Positions 1-7,310 of a stretch of 11,539 nt of DNA are shown here, piece by piece (positions within the stretch are counted from its first letter, which is position 1; every line of letters begins with the position of its first letter). The translations under genes were made by a program, and so were the position numbers. The stretch covers positions 1 through 11,539 of the forward strand of contig CAZPVB010000130.1 of assembly GCA_964589855.1 (NCBI GenBank). The letters run 5' to 3'. Origin of the DNA: SKVR01 sp964589855. Its GTDB lineage: Bacteria; Bacteroidota; Bacteroidia; Bacteroidales; UBA7960. The notes beneath the pieces were generated by a model. That model was not told the origin of the DNA, did not search any database, and saw nothing but the letters and a program-made list of their open reading frames with translations.

Positions 1-90
1 ACCACTTCAAGGGTCTGCGACCGCTTAAAGGGTTTGGGGAAGAAAAAGTAAACCCATTGAGCAAATCACTTCCTGCCGAAAGCTTTTATT
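1..90. other. non-coding sequence downstream of the beta-helix gene
   Basis: These 90 bases follow the stop codon of the last gene in the direction of transcription. I see no open frame of useful length, no hairpin followed by a T-run on the minus strand, and no promoter match. The next gene of the cluster, if any, lies outside the window. Confidence 0.5.
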
Positions 91-1263
91 TTAATTCTGC
101 CTCCTGCTTTCATCAAAAATACCATTGGGAAACTCTTTGGCATAAGTGGTTTCATTGAATAACTCTTCACCAAAATCTTTGTTGGGAAAACGGTCAGTAA
201 AGATATACAGCGCCTCCGGGTCGGCAACCGGTCCGCGATTTTTAAAATCTGTTTGATTGCGAAACAGAATGTTGAATGGGCCAGGTGGTTCGTGTTGAGA
301 GGAAGAACCCGTTCCGAAAGGACGCCAGCTGTGCCAGTTGGGAATCATGATGCGGTTGTTCTCAATAAGATTATGCCCACGGTCTCCGTTGTGAAAATTT
401 ACATCGGTCTCCAGATCACAACCATACACTACGTTGTACGAGCTGGCTTTATGAATACTCAAATGCCTGAGTCTGGCAACGGTTTCTTTATACAACAAGC
501 AATAGTGGGAGTGAATGAGATTATAATATCCTGCACCTCTTCCCCCTTTGTTATAAGCTCTGTCAACAAAATTATGACTGCAGGTGATGTGTTTGCTCAG
601 CCGGATGCGGACAGGATCGTTACCTGCCTGAAGAATGTTGCAATAAGAAATTTTGCAGTTTTCTGATCTCTCTATCCATACAGAAGTAACAAACAAACTG
701 TCGGTTCGGGGATCGTTTCCGTGAAAAACTTCCCTGACCCATTCATGATCATAAGTCTCAAAATCAAGGGGTTCGAAATCAACTGCTTTGTATATAATGG
801 TCAGGTTTTCAAGGGAAGCATTGCTTACCTGTTCAAATAAAAACGCAGCACTGTTGCCCTGCGGTGGCATATGATGCTTTGATTTCTCAAAAACCTCTTT
901 CATTTTTATTTCAAAAACGCTCAGATCTCGCGAGAGACCAACAATTGATACATCCGAAGGGATTCTAACCGTTTCATGAATCTCATAGTTGCCCTGCGGC
1001 ACGATCAGTTTGCCGCCGCCACTTTCCGATAAGTGGTTGAGTTGTTCCTGCATAAATCCAATGTCATGGAGTGTGTCTGTATTCTCTCTTTCAGCAGAAG
1101 GGATAAAAGTTTCTAAAACACCTGCTGTGTTCCAGCAGATACTGTCGTTTTTAATCATTTCCAGATCGGAAAGTTCGCAATATGCAGATTGCCTGACATC
1201 GGAGGAATGGTTTTGGCAAGCGCCAAAAATGATAGCAAAAGTAACCATGATGAAACGATTCAT
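91..1263 (-). CDS. right-handed beta-helix lipoprotein (pectate-lyase-superfamily fold), putative polysaccharide lyase or hydrolase
   Basis: A 390-residue protein starting at an ATG with a short hydrophobic signal and a lipobox-like FGAC, so Cys16 is probably lipidated and the protein membrane-anchored. Residues about 70-120 have the first turn typical of pectate-lyase-like proteins: a GGGK stretch, then VPQGNYEI and a segment ending in SIVGL. Residues about 145-340 show short repeats with regularly spaced Asn and hydrophobic residues (LENLTI, CKISYCNI, ITCSHNFV, NLIENNRI), the pattern of a parallel beta-helix. A charged HNGDRG motif (residues 291-296) followed by a Trp/His-rich loop (about 309-325) is a candidate active-site or ligand surface. 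I cannot assign a PL or GH family. It is the last of five carbohydrate-acting genes and starts 99 bases after the GH3 gene, so it probably acts on the same substrate. Fold is fairly sure; activity is unknown, and it could also be a non-catalytic binding protein. Confidence 0.8.
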   Translation of the reverse strand: MNRFIMVTFAIIFGACQNHSSDVRQSAYCELSDLEMIKNDSICWNTAGVLETFIPSAERENTDTLHDIGFMQEQLNHLSESGGGKLIVPQGNYEIHETVRIPSDVSIVGLSRDLSVFEIKMKEVFEKSKHHMPPQGNSAAFLFEQVSNASLENLTIIYKAVDFEPLDFETYDHEWVREVFHGNDPRTDSLFVTSVWIERSENCKISYCNILQAGNDPVRIRLSKHITCSHNFVDRAYNKGGRGAGYYNLIHSHYCLLYKETVARLRHLSIHKASSYNVVYGCDLETDVNFHNGDRGHNLIENNRIMIPNWHSWRPFGTGSSSQHEPPGPFNILFRNQTDFKNRGPVADPEALYIFTDRFPNKDFGEELFNETTYAKEFPNGIFDESRRQN

Positions 1264-1362
1264 ATTTGAGGTTATATAGTGAATAATTAGAAATGTGTTC
1301 TATTCGCTTTCTTTCTATAAAAGATTGTCTCTGGAATAGTTGCTTGAAAGATTTCATTTTTT

Positions 1363-2586
1363 TTACTCTTCATATGTAAATTCCACTTCCAGTTCTCCGG
1401 CAATAAGTGTGTATTTTCCGGTTTCAATGATAAGTTTTCCCCGGCCATCGGGGTAGGCAAGATCTCTCAAAGGATCAATCTCAAATGTAAAAGTTTGGGA
1501 CTCGCCGGTTGCTATCTCCTTTTTCTCAAAGTATTTCAGAGATCTTACCGGACGGGTGATCTGACCGTATTCCTGCCTTATAAACCACAGAACCGATTCT
1601 TTGCCATCCCTTTCTCCGGTGTTGGTTACTTTTAATGAGGCAGTTACAGCACTTTGTTTTCCTTGTAAAGTGGAGGACGACAATTTCAAATCCTCATATT
1701 GAAAAGTAGTGTAGCTCAACCCTTCACCAAATTCACCAATGGCAAATCGTTCAGTTTCTTCATCATTTTCGTGCAAAAAGGTGAAAGCGGTGGGTTTATG
1801 ATTGTAATTGAGTTGAAAGCTCTGGTGGTAAGGATAGGTGAAAGAAAGTTTCCCTGAAGGGTTTACATCTCCCATGATCACTTCAGCAATCACTTCAGCC
1901 CCGAAGAAACCAGGTAAACCTGCAAAAAGAATGGCATCCACAGCATCCGCCTGATCGGGGAAAGTGCGAGGGCGCCCCGCTGTGAGTATTACAATAACAG
2001 GTTTTTCTGTTTTCAACGCTGCATCAATCAGTTTTCGGTCTTGTTCGGGCAAGTTGAGATCGGTAATGTTGTTATGACCTTCTGAGAGTGCTGTGTTTTC
2101 GCCGGTGGCGATCACAACAGCATCTGCCCCCCGTGTTTGAAGGTTCAGGTTTTCAGCATCGGCTATTCTTACCTGGTTTGCTCCCAGGCGTTCTGTCAGT
2201 GCTTGTTGTATGGTTTTCATCTCTTCGGGGAACATGCTGTCATCCTCATGTTGCCAAATGTAGGTCCAACCGCCGGTAAGCGATCTTTTGATGTTGCTTG
2301 TTGATCCTGCAAGCACCACGGTGGCATTTTGATCAAGAGGAAGCACATTTTTCTCATTTTTCATCAATACAAGGGATTCGCGCACCGCTTCTTTTGCTGT
2401 CTCATGATTTTCCGGGTTTCCGGTAGTATTGATATTTTCCGGGAAAGGGTTTTCGAAAAGTCCCAGATCGTATTTCAGATGTAGTATGCGCCTGACAGAT
2501 TCATCAATTCTGCTCATGGATATCCTTCCTTCTCTAACAAGTTCGGTGAGATGATCACTAAAAGTAGTGGTGTAAGGAACCATAGA
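1363..2586 (-). CDS. GH3 beta-glycosidase, C-terminal part (same gene as the fragment at 2687-3457, split by an assembly gap)
   Basis: The open frame enters from the N gap with Ser-Met-Val-Pro-Tyr, which matches the conserved segment (GIDMSMVPY) just after the catalytic barrel in Bacteroidota GH3 enzymes of the BoGH3B type. Counting from that Met as residue 1, a linker with RIDESVRRIL and LGLFENP closes the barrel. Residues about 60-255 form the alpha/beta sandwich domain, with TAKEAVRESLVLMKN, GGWTYIWQ and GENTALSEGHNN. Glu168 in the last motif is the likely acid/base by comparison with family members. Residues about 295-400 are the fibronectin-III-like domain (VTNTGERDGKE, TRPVRSLKYFEK). 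Such enzymes release terminal beta-linked sugars, most often glucose or xylose; the exact sugar cannot be told here. The internal ATG at 2583 is not a true start: it merely follows the gap. The gene ends 99 bases before the beta-helix gene. Confidence 0.93.
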   Translation of the reverse strand, partial: SMVPYTTTFSDHLTELVREGRISMSRIDESVRRILHLKYDLGLFENPFPENINTTGNPENHETAKEAVRESLVLMKNEKNVLPLDQNATVVLAGSTSNIKRSLTGGWTYIWQHEDDSMFPEEMKTIQQALTERLGANQVRIADAENLNLQTRGADAVVIATGENTALSEGHNNITDLNLPEQDRKLIDAALKTEKPVIVILTAGRPRTFPDQADAVDAILFAGLPGFFGAEVIAEVIMGDVNPSGKLSFTYPYHQSFQLNYNHKPTAFTFLHENDEETERFAIGEFGEGLSYTTFQYEDLKLSSSTLQGKQSAVTASLKVTNTGERDGKESVLWFIRQEYGQITRPVRSLKYFEKKEIATGESQTFTFEIDPLRDLAYPDGRGKLIIETGKYTLIAGELEVEFTYEE

Positions 2587-2686
2587 NNNNNNNNNNNNNN
2601 NNNNNNNNNNNNNNNNNNNNNNNNNNNNNNNNNNNNNNNNNNNNNNNNNNNNNNNNNNNNNNNNNNNNNNNNNNNNNNNNNNNNNN
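2587..2686. other. assembly gap of exactly 100 N inside the GH3 gene
   Basis: A run of exactly 100 N is the usual scaffold placeholder for a gap of unknown length. The known sequence stops at a codon boundary on both sides: Pro of HEIHRP on the right and Ser before MVPY on the left. In remembered BoGH3B-type sequences about 75-85 residues separate these motifs, so the real gap should be about 225-255 bases. If the gene is intact, its length must be a multiple of three. The missing part would hold the VTDW-type motif with the nucleophilic Asp. Confidence 0.95.
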
Positions 2687-3457
2687 AGGGCGATGTATTT
2701 CGTGCAGTTGTTGATCAGAAATGATGGCGGGTGATCTGTCGCGACCGGTCACAGGATCGGAATACCCAAGAAAGTGTTTGGCTGTGGCGGCCATCCTGGT
2801 TCCGTTAGCGGTTGTTGTTTCCTGAATGCCTTTGGTATATGCCTCTCCCATGCGGGCAGCCAGGTAAGGGTCTTCACCATAGGTTTCGTGAAAGCGCGGC
2901 CAAAACTTGTTTCGCCCGATATCAAGCACCGGATTAAAATTCCAGTGATGACCAAGATGACCTGCCTCCTCAACGGTGATCTCGCCAATTTTTTTTGCCA
3001 TCTGAGGTTGGAAAGAACAGGCAAGGGTGATGCTATGGGGAAAGATGGTTGCTTCTTCCAGATAGGAAGCACCATGAATATGATCGATTCCGAAAATTAT
3101 GGGTATGTTCAGGCGGCTATGCTGCATGTTGATCTCCTGGAGTGTATTGATAAATGTGTACCATGTTTCGGAAGATACAGCATACCCATTGAGAAACGAA
3201 CCCACATGATAATCTTTTACAAAATGCTCAAGTTTTGAGTTATCAATATTGAGCACTCCTGACTGATTCCATCCGGAAACAGATTCATCATCCAGTATCT
3301 CTGAAATGGATATTTGGGTCATTTGTCCTACTTTTTCTTCCAGTGTCATCTGCGAAAGCAGTGATTCAACAAAGTCTTCTTTACTTTTTTTGTTGTCTTG
3401 CCGGCATCCCCAAAACAGAAGGAGTGCCATCGCAGATAAAAAAAATGTTCGGTTCAT
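2687..3457 (-). CDS. GH3 beta-glycosidase, N-terminal part, lipoprotein (same gene as 1363-2586)
   Basis: Starts at an ATG after an A-rich leader. The first 18 residues form a signal peptide ending in LLFWGC, so Cys18 is probably lipidated and the enzyme sits on the outer membrane or in the periplasm. The rest is the first two thirds of the GH3 TIM barrel. The opening motif is QMTLEEKVGQMTQ (about residues 35-47). It is followed by IIFGIDHIHGASY, FNPVLDIGRN, RFHETYGEDPYLAARMG and TAKHFLGYSDPVTGRDRSP; the Asp, Lys-His and Arg residues in these segments bind the terminal sugar in the family. The sequence then runs into the N gap right after HEIHRP, before the nucleophile motif. Together with the other fragment the protein would be about 740-750 residues, normal for this three-domain GH3 type. 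The two pieces are in different frames only because the gap length is arbitrary. A 159-base interval with an inverted-repeat element separates it from the upstream esterase gene. Confidence 0.93.
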
Positions 3458-3515
3458 CCGTTTGTAATTTTTAGTTTTTAGATTATGAGGTGCTTATGGT
3501 TTTAATCAGAACCCG

Positions 3516-3604
3516 ATAATGTCGGCGCTACGCGCTTTGCCAATAGTTGCATTAGAAACCAAGCCAATCAAAGCGGTTTGTTAGGCACTTAGCGCCGGTA
3601 TTAT
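3516..3604. repeat. 89-bp structured inverted-repeat element (MITE-, REP- or RNA-hairpin-like)
   Basis: Lies between the esterase stop and the GH3 start. The outer arms, 3516-3530 and 3590-3604, are 15 bases each and complementary at 13 positions, including a perfect 8-bp GC-rich core (CGGCGCTA with TAGCGCCG). Inside are a perfect 7-bp pair, CGCTTTG (3533-3539) with CAAAGCG (3569-3575), and an overlapping alternative pair, AAACC (3556-3560) with GGTTT (3575-3579). GCCAAT occurs twice (3539-3544, 3563-3568). There is no T-run after it in the direction of transcription, so it does not look like a simple terminator. Its GC-rich arms stand out from the AT-rich flanks. It could be a small dispersed mobile repeat, an mRNA-stabilising or processing hairpin, or an attenuating structure between the esterase and GH3. 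Confidence 0.6.
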
Positions 3605-3616
3605 GTTAGAAACTGA

Positions 3617-5749
3617 TCAACGGTTCATATGGAAATCTTTGATCATTTCAATAAGTTTTTGCCTTTCATTACGCTCAAATTGCGAAATCCGGGGCAGGTA
3701 TTCAACATGCAGGTCGGTGTGCTTTGATGCGTTACCCAGTTGCATTTTCAGTGTCTCCATATCAATGTGTCTGGATTTTTCATTGATCACAACAGATTTT
3801 CCGGCATCAGAGGCAACCAGCATTTCCTGCAGGTCAACAGGTATATCTGTTTCCGATTTTGCGTATAAACCCAATCGCGGAATCAGCCCTTTGTGTTTGT
3901 AAAATTTTTCAACACCTTCAATGGTTTTATCATTACTTCTGAAAGGCGTAAACGGATCCAGCACTGCTAACCCGGTAACCCTTTCATCGGCAACTGCCGC
4001 AAAAACCGATACTGTTGCTCCCAGACTGTATCCCGATAAGATCACATGTTCTGTATCCACCACAGGCAGGTCGTAAGCCACATCGATGGCTGCTTTTACA
4101 TCTTCCACCATTTTTCCCATGAGAGACCATTCTGGATATCTTTGGTAAAACCTGGTGGCTTCATGCTGTCGTGTTCCAAAACCGATCATGTCATAAGCCA
4201 ATACTGCAAAACCTGCTTCTGTAAGATCATGAATGTAGTCGTTCATTTCGGCAAAAGACCAGCTGGTTTTGCCATATCCTTCCGCATAAGTATATTCATG
4301 CAGAAAAATCACTACAGGATACTCTTCTTTCCCGGTATCAGGATAATAGAAGTCTGCATACAACTGGTCGCCCATACTTGCATATGGGCTGATCCTGATG
4401 CGGTTGGCCTTGCCGATGGTTTGGCGTGTACGGAAAATCGCTGCCAGGTTGTCTTCCTTGGTGCCGGGAGACAAACTACGTTCGAGTTGGTAAGAAATAC
4501 CCGGACGAACATCACCCAGCAACCACGATACATTTTGCCTGATCAGTGCAATATCTTCCGGTGATAGTTTTTCTGTTTCTGAAATATCTGCCTTTTCTAT
4601 GGAGGCGTTTTGCAGGTTTTTGTTGTTTTCCTTCCAGTTTTCAAAACGATATGGGTGCAAAAGATCTTCAAAGGGAGGATATTGTTTTCTGTTGAATTGT
4701 GTATCCAGAAAATCCAGAAAGTCTTCTACATCGCGTGCATGTGTATTATGGCGCACAGGTCTCTGCCGTATTTGAATGGATTCGGGTTCACCATGAAAAT
4801 CATATGCTTTTTTTGCCGAATGGTAAGATTTTTCAAGACCCCATGAATCGCCAAACAGGTCGAAGATGCCGGCTGTAAGCAAACATGGTCGTGGAGCCAC
4901 GATGGCCAGCAGCGAATTCATATCTACGGGCAAGCGGTCTTCATGTCCGTAAAACTGTTGTAGTTCCGGTATCCACCAATCAGGGAAGTCGATCATGGTT
5001 CTTTGCATGGTATGTGGAGCATACCGCCTGTCGCTGTGCCTTGCTGCCCTTACGCCTCCAAATCCGCTGCTGCTGGGCACTACAGCATCAATCCTTTCAT
5101 CAAAAGCAGCTACATACAGCGCTTGTTTGCCATTGCGGGAATGACCGGTAATGGCAATTTTGTCTGTATCCACTTCTTTCCGGGAGTAAAGGTAGGTGAC
5201 CACAGCCGTTGCACCCCATGCGCGCTGCATCAGGCGGGCAAAATTATAGTCGGGGTATAATTCTCCATAGTTTTCGGTGTCATCTTTCGCATCTGCACCG
5301 GCATAAAGACAACCTATGTATCCTCTCCTCAGCGCTATGCCTAACCAACCCTGGTGGTTCCACTGCGTCATCAAAACCGGTAGTTTCTCTTCTTTGTCTG
5401 GTGGGAAATAGAGTTCAACGGTCATCTTTGCTTTATAGTCCCTGCCAAACTGCAGTTCAACCGTTTCAATTCTCACATCACCCTCATACCTGATCTCCAG
5501 CACTTCACCTTTTACCTCCTCAGGAATGGGAGGCATGGTACCCAAATAGTACTCCTGCAGTTGTTTGCGCACCCATTCTTTTTGTTCCTGCCACTGCTCA
5601 GCAGTTTCGATGGGTGTTTCGTTTTTCAGCATCATGGGGTCGGGTAGCCAGGGTATTGACGGCAACTCAGAAGGTTTTTTCTGCGCAAAAGATGCCATGA
5701 TGATGAGGTTAAAAAAAAGTGTAAGTGTACTTATTTTGTAATGATGCAT
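3617..5749 (-). CDS. secreted two-domain alpha/beta-hydrolase, putative carbohydrate esterase (CE15-like N-terminal domain)
   Basis: I prefer the ATG at 5749 (710 residues). It gives a clean signal peptide (hydrophobic STLTLFFNLIIMASFAQ, probable cleavage after Ala-Gln or nearby) and leaves 34 bases after the upstream GH28-like gene. An upstream ATG at 5800 would add 17 poor residues and overlap that gene by 17 bases. The protein holds two hydrolase domains. Domain 1, residues about 60-350, has the nucleophile elbow GHSRNG (Ser204) and APRPCLL, with a late His (about 334) in RPVRHNTH. The GHSRxGK form resembles bacterial CE15 glucuronoyl esterases and their relatives. Domain 2, residues about 450-710, has LHEYTYAEG, AYDMIGFG and the elbow GYSLGA (Ser575), but no obvious catalytic His at the expected end. 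Either domain could remove acetyl, methyl or glucuronoyl esters from a glycan. The fold is clear; the substrate is inferred from neighbours. It could also be annotated acetylxylan esterase. Confidence 0.88.
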   Translation of the reverse strand: MHHYKISTLTLFFNLIIMASFAQKKPSELPSIPWLPDPMMLKNETPIETAEQWQEQKEWVRKQLQEYYLGTMPPIPEEVKGEVLEIRYEGDVRIETVELQFGRDYKAKMTVELYFPPDKEEKLPVLMTQWNHQGWLGIALRRGYIGCLYAGADAKDDTENYGELYPDYNFARLMQRAWGATAVVTYLYSRKEVDTDKIAITGHSRNGKQALYVAAFDERIDAVVPSSSGFGGVRAARHSDRRYAPHTMQRTMIDFPDWWIPELQQFYGHEDRLPVDMNSLLAIVAPRPCLLTAGIFDLFGDSWGLEKSYHSAKKAYDFHGEPESIQIRQRPVRHNTHARDVEDFLDFLDTQFNRKQYPPFEDLLHPYRFENWKENNKNLQNASIEKADISETEKLSPEDIALIRQNVSWLLGDVRPGISYQLERSLSPGTKEDNLAAIFRTRQTIGKANRIRISPYASMGDQLYADFYYPDTGKEEYPVVIFLHEYTYAEGYGKTSWSFAEMNDYIHDLTEAGFAVLAYDMIGFGTRQHEATRFYQRYPEWSLMGKMVEDVKAAIDVAYDLPVVDTEHVILSGYSLGATVSVFAAVADERVTGLAVLDPFTPFRSNDKTIEGVEKFYKHKGLIPRLGLYAKSETDIPVDLQEMLVASDAGKSVVINEKSRHIDMETLKMQLGNASKHTDLHVEYLPRISQFERNERQKLIEMIKDFHMNR

Positions 5750-5783
5750 AGGGTTGACTTTAAATTTTGGTTGCCACTGAAAA

Positions 5784-7262
5784 TTATTCCCAATAAACAT
5801 TTTCCGTATTTTTCATCACAACAGGTTCATCTTCCGCCATGAAGTCAGAATGGATGATTTTTCCTTTTTTTACATGATCGAGATACAGGGCAGGTCGTGA
5901 ATCGGGTTGATCAAAAGTTGTTTGCATATTGTGTATGGTAAGGTTTTTCACATGTCTGAAAAAAATACCATAGGCAGGATAGGGCAATTCGCTGCCGTAC
6001 ATGCCCATCCAGGGATAGTCTTTTTCGTTTTCAGGCATGGGGTTCAGTTTATCGGTCACGATACCTCCGCGTGCTTCTATCCTGATGTTGGAAAGTGTAA
6101 CATTTTCAATGTAATGCCCTGGAAAACCTGCAATGGTAGATCCAAAATCATTATATACATTTTTGCAAATGATATTATCCAGAATTATGTTTCTCATTTT
6201 GCCTGGGTCTGGTTCTTCCCCACCATATTTTCTGCCTCTGTTGCCCAATCGCATAAAAATGGGGGCATAGCTATCTTCGATTACAATGTTTGAAATCACC
6301 ACACCATCCATAGTGCCCCCGTCAACAATTTCCAGGGCAATACCTGCGCCGTGCAGTGTTGTGCGGTTGGGGTCATAAGATTCTTCTTCATAGGATGCAC
6401 GGATTATACAGTTTGAGATTGTGATGTTCTGAAAGCCACCGCCCGATTCCGTGCCGGTTTTTATGGGTGTGATCTTGCTGGATATTACACTGTTGGAAAC
6501 CGATACATTTTTCACATCTCTTGTGCCGAGTGATTTGAAAACCAGTCCATCGTCATCAGCGTCAATAACAACGTTGCTGATGGTTACGTCCTGGCATTCA
6601 TCAAGGTTCAGTCCATCATTGTTGGCATTAGCGTGGGCATAAATTTCAATACCCCGTATATCCACCAAGTCACATCTTTTCAGGTGCATGGTCCAGTTAT
6701 TGGGATTCATGGCTTTTATGTCGTTAATCTTAATGTTTTTTGAATTGTAAAAGAACAACAGTCTTGGTCGTTCTGGTTTGTGCCATTCACTGCCATCTTC
6801 GGTCAGGGGGTAGGACCTGAAATGATCGCTGTAGGCGCCATTCCCGTCAATGGTGCCCAATCCGGTAATGGCAATGTTGTCAGCATTTTCTGCCATGATC
6901 AGTCCGAAAAATTGCTGGCGTGTTTTGCCATCAGGTGCAAAAGATTCCATATCTGTAATTCTGTGTGGATAATGGGTGGAATCGGCAGATCCCAAAAGAG
7001 TAGCTCCTTTGCTTACATGCAATTCTACATTGCTTTTCATGAAAACAGACCCTGTAAGATATTTACCCGGAGGTATCAACACCTTGCCTCCGCCTTGCTC
7101 TGAGCAAAGGTTGATGGCTTTCTGAATGGCGTCAGTATTGATTTTAGCACTGTCTCCTTTGGCTCCAAAGTCTACAATGTTGTAAACACCATCTTTTTGC
7201 CGGCTTGTGCAGCCTGCAATGAAAATCAAAATAATGAAAAGCGTTACCGTTGGTTTTCTCAT
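5784..7262 (-). CDS. divergent GH28-like (polygalacturonase-like) beta-helix lipoprotein
   Basis: Start set at the ATG at 7262 (492 residues), giving MRKPTVTLF; a TTG three codons upstream is possible but less likely. The signal peptide ends in the strong lipobox FIAGC, so Cys18 is probably lipidated. Residues about 25-70 match the GH28 opening (YNIVDFGAKGD, NTDAIQKAI, GGGKVLIPPGKYLTGS), followed by SNVELHVSKGATLLGS and a long right-handed beta-helix. The GH28 acidic motifs are recognisable: NNDGLN (Asp216), corresponding to NTD, and DADDDG (Asp237/Asp238), corresponding to the DD pair, with the usual spacing of about 21. The GHG histidine expected about 21 residues further on is missing; that stretch reads SSKITPIKTGTES. 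GH28 enzymes hydrolyse galacturonan, rhamnogalacturonan or xylogalacturonan, so a related uronic-acid glycan is likely. The changed motif suggests another specificity, another mechanism or a weak enzyme. The gene begins 48 bases after the sulfatase and probably shares its transcript. Confidence 0.88.
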   Translation of the reverse strand: MRKPTVTLFIILIFIAGCTSRQKDGVYNIVDFGAKGDSAKINTDAIQKAINLCSEQGGGKVLIPPGKYLTGSVFMKSNVELHVSKGATLLGSADSTHYPHRITDMESFAPDGKTRQQFFGLIMAENADNIAITGLGTIDGNGAYSDHFRSYPLTEDGSEWHKPERPRLLFFYNSKNIKINDIKAMNPNNWTMHLKRCDLVDIRGIEIYAHANANNDGLNLDECQDVTISNVVIDADDDGLVFKSLGTRDVKNVSVSNSVISSKITPIKTGTESGGGFQNITISNCIIRASYEEESYDPNRTTLHGAGIALEIVDGGTMDGVVISNIVIEDSYAPIFMRLGNRGRKYGGEEPDPGKMRNIILDNIICKNVYNDFGSTIAGFPGHYIENVTLSNIRIEARGGIVTDKLNPMPENEKDYPWMGMYGSELPYPAYGIFFRHVKNLTIHNMQTTFDQPDSRPALYLDHVKKGKIIHSDFMAEDEPVVMKNTENVYWE

Positions 7263-7310
7263 GATTACCAATAAATTTAAAATGTTTTCAGAAGATGGAT
7301 TGAGTTGTTT

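Noticed and set aside
1363..3457. Two separate genes or a natural frameshift in GH3
   Set aside because: The break coincides with a 100-N placeholder and each side continues the same family in order, so the frame change comes from the arbitrary gap length.
3516..3604. Integron attC site
   Set aside because: GTTAGGC at 3580-3586 fits the GTTRRRY core, but no matching RYYYAAC partner lies at a suitable distance on the same strand, and the neighbours are long metabolic genes, not cassettes.
3516..3604. Rho-independent terminator of the esterase gene
   Set aside because: The arms are GC-rich, but the hairpin is large and interrupted and no T-run follows it on the minus strand.
4046..4564. Plus-strand open frames inside the esterase, GH28-like and sulfatase genes (for example 4046-4564, 7305-7787)
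   Set aside because: They lie opposite strongly supported coding sequence, have Cys/His/Phe-rich low-complexity translations and show no family motif; they are antisense shadows.
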